From positions 5,864,001-5,928,000 of the forward strand of contig JAZGTN010000022.1 of NCBI GenBank assembly GCA_037783415.1: 64,000 nucleotides of DNA, written 5' to 3'. Origin of the DNA: Leptasterias polaris. Taxonomy: Eukaryota > Echinodermata > Asteroidea > Forcipulatida > Asteriidae. The translations under genes were made by a program, and so were the position numbers. The notes under the pieces were generated by a model that worked only from the letters and a program-made list of their open reading frames with translations, did not search any database and was not told the DNA's origin. Each line of letters begins with the position of its first letter. The stretch's first letter is position 1. Below are positions 12,437-23,924 of the stretch, piece after piece.

Positions 12437-13599
12437 TGTTGTCAATTTGAAGTGTAGCTAGTTTTGCAAAACCTTGAGGTTTGGGCCTAATTTTTTTAAT
12501 CGATATAATTCTGAAAAATATCAAAATTACAATTGAAGTATAAATAAACACACAATGAACAAGTTTAATTTGTATTCCCATTTAAAAAAAATTTGCTCAA
12601 GTAATTGTTTAACATTTATTAGTTATTGTGTTTTTTCCACGTAGCAAAACCCAAATCTTATCACAGAAGAGAAACAAAACCATGGTTTAATTTCTCCCCA
12701 ACAGAGGGCGCTTGTCATATTCTCCATCAACAATTAAGATTTTATTTTCAGGTGGTTTACATTAGCTTAATTTATTGTTAAACACCCTAATACATCACAC
12801 AGTCATTCTCTTTCCTTAAAGGATAGATCCGTAATTGCTTGTAATTTTTCCCTGTCATTTGTGACGGTTGGTTTTGTGAAGTGTTCAGTTTTTTTCGTTC
12901 CTACTGAGAACATTTGCAATTCATGTCTGTGATTTCTTAGACAAATAGGTTAGAATGGTTTATTTAGACAATGATTAAAAACAATCACAGGAATTTGAAA
13001 TATTGGTCTCACAACATCATAAAAAAACTATATTTATCTTAACATACAATACAATAGAAACGGTATATACACAATCAATACAATAAAAATATACAGGTAT
13101 ATAGGTGAACAGAAGCGATCTTTCGAATGTGTAAATTTGATCAAAATTATACGCTCAAAATTTGTTAAACACTTACTTTGCATCTGCTCCAAAAAACTTC
13201 AGTTACATCTTTCACAAAAAACTCATTTTCAACTTTGTTTAAACTTTAATTTCATTCACATGATGTAGTTAAATGCAAAAACTGTTAACGAAACATTTTA
13301 AACTGATCTATTTCTACCCAATTTTGAATGGACGTTAAATATCATTGATGTTTGTAAATATTTGCTTGATAAAGACGTCATATGCTGAACTCACTGCATG
13401 ATCTGCTCAATTGTCCAGTCGCTGGAAATCCAACTGTCATTCATCCAACGAGGGCATTTTAGTTATTACATTCTCATATAATAATCTATTTATAAAATTC
13501 ATCAAGTTGTTAGATGGCCATCTCGTATGACTTCATAATTAAATATAGATACATAAGACACATTTTAATTTGGGGACGATATTCCCAAAGTTTTCTTGA
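12437..13599. other. AT-rich non-coding DNA
   Basis: No gene is recognised. The segment near 13010-13110 is rich in ATACAATA words and looks like simple or LINE-tail-like sequence. The rest shows no structure. Confidence 0.45.
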
Positions 13600-14480
13600 T
13601 GCTGTCACTGATGAAGGTGTACGTTCATAAAATATTTGGCTTTCTTTCGCCCTCGTCAAGTGTCTCTTTTTGTTATCCCAGCCTACCCATACTGTGCATC
13701 GGTGCATAAAATGCTCGGGGTGTCCTTAGCGCAATGTTTGATTAACACATACGTTGCACTCCTTAAGTAACCCCAGGGTACTTGGGCCGACCCTTCTATC
13801 CTGCCTTGACTACTCCCGATATGATTAAACATCTTCCCCCGTCCGACCTTACACGGGAGCTGCGACAGTGAAAGAAAAAAAATCCGAGGGGTGAACCACC
13901 CCCAATGACCCATCCTGTTAAAAATAGGCCTTTGCGTTAGTTCGTCGACGTTGCCGGCAGACCGCTCGTTCAAAATTACTTGTGCTGGATTCAATGAACT
14001 CCCGAGCGTCTGCGGCCATTTCGAGGCGATTAAATTACTTGGCAATTTGCATAATCGTCTGCCAACCTTCTTAACCTGTACATTGATAGGCTTGGTGATA
14101 ATCATGAATTTATTTTATGACTGAATTATAAGACGCTAGCTGTAAAGTAATGATCTCATTATATACTCTAATTAATTCACTCTCATCATATTTTAGGTTT
14201 TGAAGATTGTCCAATTCCGGTATTGTTATCTTATTCCTTAATTATTGATTTCTCACAATAAAGCGGAACAAGTGCTCGGCGCAGCATTCAGATCGTCTCA
14301 GCAGTTTATAATTTGGCGGGATCCCTTTCCCGTTGTCTAAACATAACATCCTAAACACAGCTTCCGCAGAACAAGATTATTGTCTAATTACCTGGCTTCT
14401 TGAATTTCTGCCAGAACTCTGTGGAGGACCTTCGATCGGTTTTAACAACCTCAGAGAAATGTGTTATTGAACCGTTTGAC
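13600..14480. promoter_or_regulatory. CpG-richer low-repeat patch, possible cis-regulatory region
   Basis: Compared with the AT-rich, repeat-filled surroundings this patch has many CpG dinucleotides, no recognised transposon and several transcription-factor-like words. These include AATTTGCATAATCG, TCTAATTAATTCACTC (homeobox-type TAATTA) and an E2F consensus at 14312-14321. It has a 140-codon open frame on the - strand (13683-14105) without family features, which I do not believe is a gene. The call as regulatory DNA is inference. Conservation with related species would be the test. Confidence 0.3.
14312..14321 (+). promoter_or_regulatory. E2F consensus site TTTGGCGGGA
   Basis: The word matches the E2F/DP consensus exactly. 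A single 10-bp match in 64 kb is not strong evidence, but it sits in the CpG-richer patch and is followed by TTTCCCG. Confidence 0.35.
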
Positions 14481-16180
14481 TGGATATGTTCAAAGACCCA
14501 GACTTCAGACCAATCCATCAAATAGGGGAATTATCGACAAGAATCTTCTTCATTTTTTTACCTTCCTACCTCTTACAGTTGGAACCTAATTCTTCCCTTA
14601 CACTGGCTGCAATCGACCCGCCAAACCAAAGAGCAATAACCGCAATTTATATATGTACATGTATATGCTGTACAAAAAATAAAGCATCCATTGGCAAGTA
14701 TCCAACGTCAGCATTGCCATGGTGATGCAGAGAAGCTCAGGGCTTACCGAACCAACGGCCCATGATTGGGTGGCCGGAGGGATAGATTGTCTGATGGACG
14801 CACTGACATAACGCAGTCGCATCAGATGCTTATTGTGGGCAGGTTGGAGTCCTGTGGGGCTTTCCCGTTCAACTAATGTTACTCCGCTGTAGAAGCTGTA
14901 GAACAATTGTCACTCAGTTACATCTACGCTCTTCTGACCCATCTTATGTCGACTTGGGCTTTCCACTTTCTGGCTCTTTACTTCTCTACATGATTTCATG
15001 AAACAAGCTTGACTGCTGCTACATGTACCTAGATTTGACCCAATGTAGCTCAACATAAAGATTCCAAAATAAGAATAACAAAAAGAGTGTTTACAGAATG
15101 GGTGAAACAAACCAACTCTTTCAAGCAGTTTGAATATAATATATCGGAACTACCTGTGGATTAAACATGAAGCGCTCTAAGAATTCACAACACTTGAATT
15201 ATATATAAGACCTCTGATTCTCTTTGCCTGTCTATAAGGCTAGTGATTTTATTGATATTTTGTGAGGGGAATGGACATAAATCATTGTAGGTTATTCACG
15301 TTACTTGTTATGTAGTTAATGATGTAACTCTAGCAATGCCAACTTTCATTTTAGTCTGCACTTCACCATGTTACTTCTCACATCATGTGACCTGTGTGTA
15401 TGTTCAGTGGATTACGTGCACTCCCTCCTCTATTGTGAAATTTTTTTCTCCCCAAAGTTGCGCATGAGAACGTCCAAGCAAGGGACATGTTTGATGGATG
15501 ACATAGGGATATAATGTACTAAGGTTTCTGACTTTCTGCACATGATAAATGTCCTTGGAATAGATATGAATCCAGATGAAATAGAACAGGCTGGCATAGA
15601 CGACATGTCGGTATGCAAAAAGTCTATCCCACTCATCACCTGGGGACTAGCTAAACCCTTTGAAAAAGTCAACCACAAAAGGAATTGTAGAAAGTAGAAT
15701 ATTCCATCACTGACAAAACGATCCCTGACGTTGAGTATGACCAACAACAAATACATCCATACAAAACTTTGTCATTGTGCAACAATACAGATGTTAAGGA
15801 ATTCTTCACTGGCGTCAGTTTTTGGCATCCATGTGAGCTAGGGTTTTTTAGTCATGCGTTTTATCAATCCTATTGTTTGCCTGCAAAAATATCTCAAAAC
15901 TATTTGTTGGCAATGTGATAGTCATACAAATTATGATTTAATAACATTTCAAGTCATATTTCTTCACTTGTGGGATTCTTTTGAACTGAATACTTTTGAG
16001 TGTATGTTATTTGTGACAAGAACTCTGTGGTAGCTTCCAAGTATACAACAAACAAACTCAGTTTAAGGGGAAAAAAACAAATTATGTTCTTTATTCCCGA
16101 AGCGAAAAACACCCCAAAACATCTATTAAATTGTTGCGGTACCCGCTGCTAGGGAATCAAACTGCCTCTAGCCACCGGGC
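14481..16180. other. Non-coding DNA with one doubtful exon-like frame
   Basis: No recognised gene. The only segment with protein-like composition is 15515-15697, listed separately. The rest is AT-rich and without clear repeats. Confidence 0.4.
15515..15697 (+). other. Exon-like open segment, unrecognised
   Basis: The + strand is open from 15515 to the TAG at 15695. From the ATG at 15542 it reads MINVLGIDMNPDEIEQAGID and continues DMSVCKKSIPLITWG, an acidic, protein-like composition unusual for this AT-rich DNA. The opposite strand is also open over 15430-15756, as often happens opposite real coding sequence. Against it, there is no good splice acceptor (pyrimidine tract plus AG), no convincing donor, and no family I recognise. 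It may be a small exon, a decayed coding fragment or chance. Confidence 0.2.
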
Positions 16181-16340
16181 TAGCTCGGTGGTCTAGTGGT
16201 AAGACATCTGCTCTAGCAATGCAGAGGTTGTGGGTTTGAATCCCACCCGAGTGATTTGTCTGTTGATTTTTTTTTTTACAGAACTCGGGTAAGTATTGAG
16301 TGTACAGTGCTTAACACACGTCGGTGTACGGGGAAAAAAC
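16181..16340 (+). mobile_element. tRNA-derived SINE
   Basis: A tRNA-like head spans 16182-16253. It has A box TGGTCTAGTGG at 16189-16199, a D-stem GTCT/AGAC, B box GGTTTGAATCC at 16233-16243 inside a perfect 5-bp T-stem GTGGG/CCCAC, and a 3' acceptor strand CCGAGTG. The acceptor stem has only five Watson-Crick pairs plus one G-U, and the anticodon region cannot form both a normal stem and a 7-nt loop without a T-T mismatch. A functional tRNA is therefore unlikely. The body follows directly: a T-run, ACAGAACTCGGGTAAGTA, then ACAGTGCTTAACACACGTCG and GTGTACGGGG before an A-rich tail. The same tail occurs inverted near 40.7 and 47.1 kb. Transcription would be by RNA polymerase III from the internal boxes, and mobilisation needs a LINE. 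Confidence 0.75.
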
Positions 16341-16474
16341 AAAATTATAAACAAACTCAGTCTTAAACAATTTGCTATCAGTTAAAGTAAAACACTTTGT
16401 AGTAATGAGATTGGAAACTTTGCATGGTGTGAAGTATGAGGTAATAGAACTAGTTTGCAGGTATAGGAACTGTA
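16341..16474. other. Spacer between SINE and tandem array
   Basis: AT-rich sequence without recognised features. The first degenerate unit of the following array begins near its end. Confidence 0.5.
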
Positions 16475-17003
16475 TGGTTCTAAGAGGAACCAAAGGCTAG
16501 CCTCATGTGGAGGTACCTCTTGTCAGATTTACACCCATTCTTCCTAGAAGAGATCCTTTATTTTTTAAGAGGAACCAGAGTTCATCTGGAGGTACCTCTT
16601 CTTGTCAGATTTTCACCTATCCTTCCTAGAAGAGATTCTTTGGTTCTAAGAGGAACAGAGGCTATATATAGCCTCATTAGTAGGTACCTCTTCTTGTCAG
16701 ATTCACACCCATCCTTCCTAGAAGAGATTCTTTGTTTCTAAGAGGAACCACTGAGAGGCTATATATAGCCTCATTAGTAGGTACCTCTTCTTGTCAGATT
16801 CACACCCATCCTTCCTAGAAGAGATTCTTTGTTTCTAAGAGGAACCAGAGGCTATATATAGCCTCATTAGTATGTACCTCTTCTTGTCAGATTCACACCC
16901 ATCCTTCCTAGAAGAGATCCTTTGTTTCTTAGAGGAACCAGAGGCTGCCTCATGTGGAGGTACCTCTTCTTGTCAGATTCACACCCTTCCTTCCTAGAAT
17001 AGA
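16475..17003 (+). repeat. Tandem array, ~81-97 bp unit, six copies
   Basis: TTCTAAGAGGAACC marks unit starts near 16478, 16563, 16644, 16736, 16833 and 16927. Spacings are about 85, 81, 92, 97 and 93 bp. Each unit continues GAGGTACCTCTTCTTGTCAG or a variant, then ATTCACACCCATCCTTCCTA and GAAGAGATTC. Three middle units gained a perfect 18-bp palindrome GAGGCTATATATAGCCTC (16658-16675, 16755-16772, 16848-16865) next to the GTAGGTACCTC motif. Outer units lack it and have GAGGTACCTC, itself palindromic. Middle units are the most similar, as expected for unequal exchange. It is non-coding; an open frame through it is an artefact of the repeat. Confidence 0.9.
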
Positions 17004-20000
17004 CGTTACCTGCACATTGTTGTTTGTGTAAAAGATTTTAGCATACTTATGTTCCCTACATATTGCTACTTGACTTGATGATAAATACAGCGTGGTTCTT
17101 TTGGGGTGTTTGTTTCTTCCTTTAAAACAACAGTTAGTTAGAAGACCTGAACTGACAGACACAAGCTCAATTGATGTTCTAGTTTCATTGCATCAACCAC
17201 CGTGTTAAATAGGACACAACTTAGTAACTGGCCATGAGCTAGTTATTGAACTTGTGCTCCTGTGATTAAAGGGACTTTTGTGTTCTGTGTTATCCAACTG
17301 CTACTTTAAGGTAGCTGTAAAAAAAAATTGCACAGAAAGCCCCTTTAAGTAGTGGTACAATTAAAACGAACTCAAATCATTGTTTTGAAATAACATTCTT
17401 CGCTTGTCATTTGAAATTTTGTAAAACTGTCACCAGATCTGGTTCACAAATTTTCAAAACATGCCAAACCTGTGGTACACATTGCCTATTTTTTTAAAAA
17501 TAATGTTGCAGAGGAGATATTGTAATTAGTTATGAGATGGCTAAATTTTATTACCAACAAAATGAGAAGTTTCAGAATCCCAGATGAATTTTCCTGTTGC
17601 TGAATTAAAATCTTAAGAAGTTTTGGGTCTTCTTTTCAAGGCTGATATTAACAACTATGGATGTGGTAGTTTGTAAATACGCAAACTGTGTTTTTCCTTT
17701 AACTGTTCAACCCCAGGACCTAATTTTAGTAAACAGGTCTGGCGTATTATTGGTACCCCGTGTAGGCCCTCCAACCTGTAGTCAATTGAAAGGTCATGGG
17801 TGTACCATGCTAGGGTCACACCACGCCACGTATTCACTGCGTGGGATCACTAGCCCTGTGCTACAGTTCTGTTTCATGCGGGGGTTTTTGTGGCAAGTTA
17901 CTTTAGAATCTACAACACAAAGTAGGGTCGGGGTGGGGATGTTGTATGTCTTGTCTAAAAATAAGGAAATGAAGTGAAGGTTTCATTAGGTTTGCCTTGT
18001 CCTACTTTAAAATTACCTTATTTAAAATTGTTCATTTTGTTTGAGTCTTGTGTACCAGCCTGCATTAATTACTTGTTTTAGTTTGAATGAAGAGACTCTA
18101 CTAGTTTGACCGTCATTAAGATTCATCATTGATGATGATGCGCATGAGTAACTTTCTTTCTTTATTTGTAAGCAATTTTGAGCTTTAGCCTTGGGAGGGA
18201 AGCACAAATATTGGCTACACAGGGATGGTGTGTTTCAAATGACTGGGGAATTCCCTTAATTTGTGTCCTATAATTTGTCTGGTGCTTGTTGTGTGGGGCA
18301 ACTTCATAAGGATAGTCTGTATGCCCTCAAGGTACTAGACAAGATGGTTGGTTAAAAAGCTTTATTTAGGATGGGGTGCTATGGCCTACCTGACCCTTCT
18401 TAAACGCCATTCATTTTCTCATCTGAATCATATCAAAGTTCATTTACCCCATCCATCCCCTACACAGTGCATCCATTGTATAATCTATACCCCCCAGGTT
18501 ATATTACTTTATCTTTCACCATGCTTCAATTCACTCTGATTCTATTTCCATGTTAAATTCTTCCAGATCCACGGACCCATGGTCTTGAACTCTACCGATG
18601 TGTTGTGGAATTAATCCAAACAGTTTAAAGGCTGATCTTCATCAGTGAAGATGGGTTAATGTAATGTTTTGTAATCTCCTCATCTCACTTTGGTTTTTCA
18701 ACGATCTGTCAGTTTATAGAATGTTCTCTCCTTGTGGATGAAGTCAAAGACTACCCTACAATATCCCAGCCATCTACCTCACTGAACATATAAAGCTATT
18801 TGCACAATACAGAGAAAATTCCCAGCAAATAATCCCACTCCACCTGTTGGTCGTTCCATACTGGATGCAATTTTCCTGGGTAAAAAGAACACTTGGTATG
18901 CTGACCCTGAAGTTATCTCACTTAACCCTACTCACAAGCAGGGGTATCTAAACATAATTATTTCCCCAGGAGTTTGCCAGGGTTAACAATTCAAGTGTGA
19001 AAAGATCAAACATGTACTCCTGGAAATGTCCCTTCCTTGGACTTTTGTGTATTGTGTGAAGCCACCATAATTCCACTGTGGGGTAATGTGAGTAAAGTAG
19101 GCTGTTTGTGTGTCCTTGGTTGTTGTCCTACTTCACTGAGAAAACCTGTTTGAAGAAAACTGTACATGAACTTAACTTGTTTTCTATGTTCTTATGCCAT
19201 TTTGGAATACTCGCCAAATAGTTTTCTGTCTTCCAAACATTATTGTTATGTTCAAATCGAAATCAATGGCCAAAACGTTCCCAAACGTTGAGCACATATC
19301 TTTTGCTCATCCTCATTCAAGTATAAATCAACCCCTGCTGGATTTAAAACATGTTTCTGTCGGTCAACTTTTAAAACAAATGAAGTTTCAAAAAGGTAAG
19401 ATCTGTTGTTAGTACTGGGGGGGGGGGGGGGGGGGGGTATGGCCCATAGGATCACCCCCAAATGTTGCCACGTGATTGAAACAACTGGTCAAATATTTGG
19501 CTAATTCATACATTCAAGTAAACAAGCATAAAAAGACAACAATTAGTTATCAAATTGTCTAAAACTAAAATGAACTGTGCACACTTAATGTGTTTGTATT
19601 TTAAAATAAACTTACTGTGCTGAAACATTCATTTGAAACTGTGGAAACAATCGGGGCGGATTAAGGAGGTGTATGCTGGCCCCCATATACCCCACACCTT
19701 TGGCTTCAAGATCCAAGTTTGTACAGTTCCCTAATCTCCGACCTCTGATTTCTTTGATGTGTTGTTTTACAGGCAATGCTTCGAGATTTACACCGATTTA
19801 CAACTGTAAACTCACAACTGGACAGGTCTGGTGGCCTTGTGTTATTCAATTGAATAATAACAACTCACTGTATAATAGGAGTCAGAGTAAACTGATCCAC
19901 AAAAGAGATTTCTTACACAGTGTCACCACAAACCTTACTTAGTATTTTACACCATGCATATAGCTTCAAGTCTTATCTCACTGTATAATATCTTAAGAAC

Positions 20001-20013
20001 AGTTTATATGTTA
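17004..20013. other. Non-coding DNA with 21-nt poly(G)
   Basis: No exon or element recognised over 3 kb. A 21-nt poly(G) run is at 19417-19437. The 106-codon open frame at 17657-17977 lacks family features and is probably chance. Confidence 0.45.
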
Positions 20014-20366
20014 ATAAAGGTGTGTACAACACTGGTAAGATTGAAAAAATAAATGTTCACAGATTTGCACTTAACTTACATGGTATAAAGATGGTCATGG
20101 TGGAAAACTTCCCTTGAAATAGTTTTGCTTGAAATGCCATAGTTTTTAGGAAATGAGTAAAACAATAGTCTTTATCATGCAGGATAAAATCCGATGTTTA
20201 AAAAAAAGTTAAAACATATAATGGGGTTTTCCACTGTTTTCTCATGACTCTGAAGACCGATTGAGCTTAAGCTTTCACAGGTTTGTTATTTCATGTGTAT
20301 GTTTAGGTCACATCAAGTGTGGAATACAGGTCTTTGGCAATTACCAATGTTGTACACATCCTTTAA
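20014..20366 (-). mobile_element. MITE, family A (reverse orientation)
   Basis: The left end reads AAAGGTGTGTACAACACTGG and TAAGATTG. The right end reads CAATTACCAATGTTGTACAC followed by ATCCTTTAA. The interior matches the copy at 24194-24546 almost word for word (AAATAAATGTTCACAGATTT, GCACTTAACTTACATGG, CTTAAGCTTTCACAGGTTTG). The left terminal repeat has lost a few bases. It is non-coding. Confidence 0.8.
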
Positions 20367-21151
20367 AGCATGAAGAAATTTTTTTTTTTCTCCTTTTCTG
20401 ATTTGGTTTTGTTAAGAAAAAAAGTATAAACCTCAAAAAAATGTGAGCCCTGCAGTTCTGTGATTTTTTTCCCCCCATCTTGGAACCCAGCTGTTACTGG
20501 TAATGTACCAACATTTCAGAATTCCACTGCTTTTAATTGCAGATTTATGCCACTGAGTGTTAGACTGTTCTTTGTTTTAAAGGGAAACTCCACCCCAGTT
20601 TTAAATAAACTTAATGGTTGAGGGTGTGATATTTCATTGTAACTGGTATTTTATTTGTTTAAGATCGGTTGCTGCAATCATTTTATCATTTATGATAAAG
20701 CTCCTGCCGTCATGCACGCGGCAATTTTGTATCACGATGTCTGTTCATCCGGGACATTGTGACGTACAGGAATATTTGCATGTAGGCCTATGTACACCAT
20801 CACAAACAATTCACACATTTCTTTAAAAGTTTAGAATTACATCAACTTCATAGTATAGCTTTACTAGTGGCTGGATTTGTCCCTCTTTCTTCACTCTTAT
20901 CCATCCTGTTAAGATAATTGGATATACCGGATGTACAGTCCCGTTAATGATGTTCCATATCTGATGGTTTGGAGAGGAATTTGCTGGGTTTGGAGTCGGG
21001 TTTCTGAGGGTCAACCCATGGTTTGCCCTTGCTCATGTGGGGGTGATTGGCTGTCTAACCTCTGGCTTAGATTCATGGATGTAGATCAAGTACAGATCAC
21101 ATTGATGTCATGGTATCAAGGAATACCTTACATTGCATGTTGTACCTTCAA
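20367..21151. other. Non-coding DNA
   Basis: No recognised gene. CTTTAAAGGGAAACTCCACCCC-like sequence near 20575 resembles a lone MITE end, without a partner. Confidence 0.45.
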
Positions 21152-21845
21152 CTCAAGACAGTGTCTTGTGCTTTAAGTAACTTGTCTTTCCTTCAAGACA
21201 GTGTCTTTTGCTTTTTTTTTAAGTAACTTGTCTTTCCTTCCAGATAGTGTCCTATACTTGTAAAAAAAAAATCCTTTCAGACAGTGCCCTTTGCTTGTAA
21301 CTTGTCTTTCCTTCAAGACAATTTCTTATGCTTTGAGTAACTTGTCTTTCCTTCAAGACAGTGTCTTGGACTTGTAACTTTTCTTTCCTTCCAGACAGTG
21401 TCTTTCGCTTTAAGTAACTTTTCTTTCCTTCAAGAAAGTCAAGACAGCAAGACAGTGTCTTATACTTGTAAAAATGTTTTCCTTCAAGACGGTGTCTTAT
21501 GCTGTAAGTGACTTGTCTTTCCATCAAGACAAGTGTCCTTTGCTTGTAACTTTTCTTTTGTTCAAGACAGTGTCTTGTGCTTTAAGTAACTTTTCTTTTT
21601 TTCAAGACAATGTCTTATGCTGTAAGTGACTTGTCTTTCCATCAAGACAGTGTTCTTTGCTTGTAACTTGTCTTTCCATCAAGACAGTGTTCTTTGCTTG
21701 TAACTTGTCTTTCCTTCAAGACAAGTGTCCTTTGCTTGTAACTTTTCTTTCGTTCAAGACAGTGTCTTGTGCTTTAAGTAACTTTTCTTTTTTTCAAGAC
21801 AATGTCTTATGCTTTAAGTAACTTGTCTTTCCATCAAGACAGTGT
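21152..21845 (+). repeat. Irregular minisatellite carrying AAGACA-G-TGTCTT inverted repeats
   Basis: About eighteen units of 31-40 bp. They alternate between a longer type (GTGTCTTGTGCTTTAAGTAA then CTTGTCTTTCCTTCAAGACA) and a shorter type (GTGTCCTTTGCTTGTAAC then TTTTCTTTCGTTCAAGACA). Most unit junctions contain AAGACAGTGTCTT, a perfect 6-bp inverted repeat around one base. A block of several units is repeated twice (21525-21640 and 21720-21840), showing segmental duplication inside the array. It is strongly pyrimidine-rich and non-coding. Confidence 0.85.
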
Positions 21846-22559
21846 CCTATAGATGCTTTATTTGACAACCACAAATTTAACTTGCAATTATTTTGATTGG
21901 TGAATTTTATCAAACAAAAATGAATACATCCAATTAGGAGCCCTGTCTCTTCTTCTGTACTCAATACTTGTAAACGAGTGATAAATGAGATGACAGAAAC
22001 AGTATCTTCTTCTGCCTTGGTGGGAAGACTCCAAGCTGTGTGGTCCTCTCTTCATATTACACAGTGATAATCAGAATGATATCAAGTGTAGTCTAGTCCT
22101 CCAAATAGATAATAAGATTTACTTCCAATGTTTGTCTTTGATACATAGTTGAAGTTCAACCAGTTCACACTGTGGCTCTGGTTATTATCTAGTTGTCTGT
22201 GACTGCCTGGAATAGCTCAGTATAAACTGATGCCATTAGCCATAGCCAGTTGATTCAGGTACACTGCCTTGAGACCCTTCCCAAAATGTTTGTCTCCCTC
22301 TGTGTATTCTTAACTGCCAATGTGACAACCACCTCGTTTTGTTGTGAATATGTTTTCAAAATTGATTTGTACCCCAGTATAATATAAGTGCTGTAATTAA
22401 CCCCAGCTCTTATGTATGTATTTGTTTGTTTATTTATTTATTTGTTGTTTCTTCTGAGGAAACCTTTTAGTAAAACAATGTTTTTAAAGGTGCCAAGCAG
22501 TCACAAACATTTAATAATATACATCAATAGAAAAATGTCTAAACCACTGCAAGATATTA
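21846..22559. other. Non-coding DNA
   Basis: No gene or element recognised. A TTTG/TTTA simple stretch lies at about 22418-22446. Confidence 0.45.
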
Positions 22560-23612
22560 CAGTGAGAAATGGAAGTAGCTATTGTAAACTGCTTACCAAC
22601 CAAAAGGACCCACGGTTTAAATGCAAAAAATAGTCTGTGGCCCAACATTTTGACCCTAGCAGAGTTTTTAGCCTTTGAGAATTACTGCTGGGGTCGGAAT
22701 GTCAGGCCATACTTACTGTTTTTTTATAAGTTTTTACAGTATATAAAAAAAAGAACAGCATGGTAAGGCAAAATCAATACACAAACAGACTTTAACAATA
22801 AACCTCAACAATAAACCTCTTACACCATTTCTAAACAGTTTACATGAGGAATGACCTCATATCAAATTAATATGTAATACAAAATTCAGAGTTTTGCAGA
22901 TTAGACTGAAAATGTCTTGTTTCTCAATACAAGCTTCTTAATTTGTTTTCCTGTAGTAAGAAAATCACATTTACTGTATCAGCATTTTTGTAACTGATGA
23001 GGACAAACTTCTGAGCCTAACTGTTTTTAGTTGTGTGAGGGCAGTATTTTCATGCTCCATCAAATTCACCCTCAGCTACTAGGCATTTTGTACGCTACAT
23101 AGTCAATACAAGGGTCCAGGTTTAACTGAAGTGCAATAAAAATAGACTGATATAAAATGCCTCATAATCACAATTTGTTCACTATTGGACTTACTCCAAA
23201 GTGTTTTCATCAGCAAACCTTTCAAATAATACAGGCTGACTTGTAGATTTCATTTTTCTTTTCTTTTTTCTTTTTTTCTTTTTTTCTCATAGAAAATAAG
23301 ATATGTTTGGAAAAACTGAAAATGGTAAAAATCATGATTTGGGTTTTGTCATTAGATTCTTGTTTACCCCCTGCTTTTTCTGTATGCTTTCTGCTTCTCT
23401 CTCTCTCTCTCTCTCTATTCATGTATTTCCACTTGACTGCTCCTGTTACACTTGCATACATGTTTATGTGCGTTGTGAAGTCATTTAGCCTTCGAGAAAG
23501 ATTCTGCTAGGGTCGAAACGTCAGGCCATTAACTATTTTTTTGCATTTATACTACAGTTCCTTTTGGTTGGTAAGCAGTTTGCAACAGCTAATTCTATTT
23601 TCCCGTTAGATT
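22560..23612. mobile_element. ~1.05-kb element with long inverted ends, possibly a Penelope-like relic
   Basis: The left arm (about 22565-22690) contains GCTATTGTAAACTGCTTACC, AACCAAAAGGA, AAATGCAAAAAATAG, then GACCCTAGCAGAG and TTTTTAGCCTTTGAG. The right arm (about 23487-23606) is its reverse complement with roughly 80 percent agreement. It contains AGCCTTCGAGAAAG, CTGCTAGGGTCGAAACGTCA, GGCCATTAAC, then TTTTGGTTGGTAAGCAGTTT and GCAACAGC. The left arm also contains a local hairpin (GGCCCAACATTTTGACCC paired with GGGGTCGGAATGTCAGGCC, 22640-22707). The interior is AT-rich with a (CT)n run at 23396-23416 and no protein remnant. The TCGAAACGT word recalls Penelope-like elements, but that is memory-based. 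Confidence 0.5.
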
Positions 23613-23924
23613 CTTAATAAAAGCTACAACTTGACTGTGAAAGACTTTTGTGAAAAGTAAAAAATGTTTCCTGTAAATTTTAATCGATGAAACTGAACCT
23701 CTCTACCGCACAAGTTGAAACTTCTAGATGGATAAGATAAACCCAGTCTGATTCTTTGCTACTTTAGTTTTCTTAATTATGCAGTAAATGCTTGGCATGC
23801 TAACAATTCTGGAAGTCGGATAGTATCTTCATCTTTGTTTCTCCGACAGATTAGTAGATTTCTTGGTCTCAAAATGCTGGACTGTCATTCGTCAGGATTT
23901 TTCAAAGACATCCTGGATGACCTG
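23613..23924. other. Non-coding spacer
   Basis: AT-rich sequence leading into a LINE protein remnant. No separate feature is recognised. Confidence 0.4.

Noticed and set aside
13683..14105. 140-codon - strand open frame
   Set aside because: No recognisable family, start context or splice structure. It is explained by locally higher GC, which lowers stop frequency.
16182..16253. Functional tRNA gene (possibly Ala, anticodon AGC)
   Set aside because: Acceptor stem mismatches, an anticodon arm that cannot make a normal stem with a 7-nt loop, and a SINE body fused to its 3' end. Treated as a SINE head.
16505..16741. 78-codon open frame in the 92-bp array
   Set aside because: A by-product of the tandem repeat; the next units break the frame.
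17657..17977. 106-codon open frame
   Set aside because: No domain, start context or similarity I can recognise.
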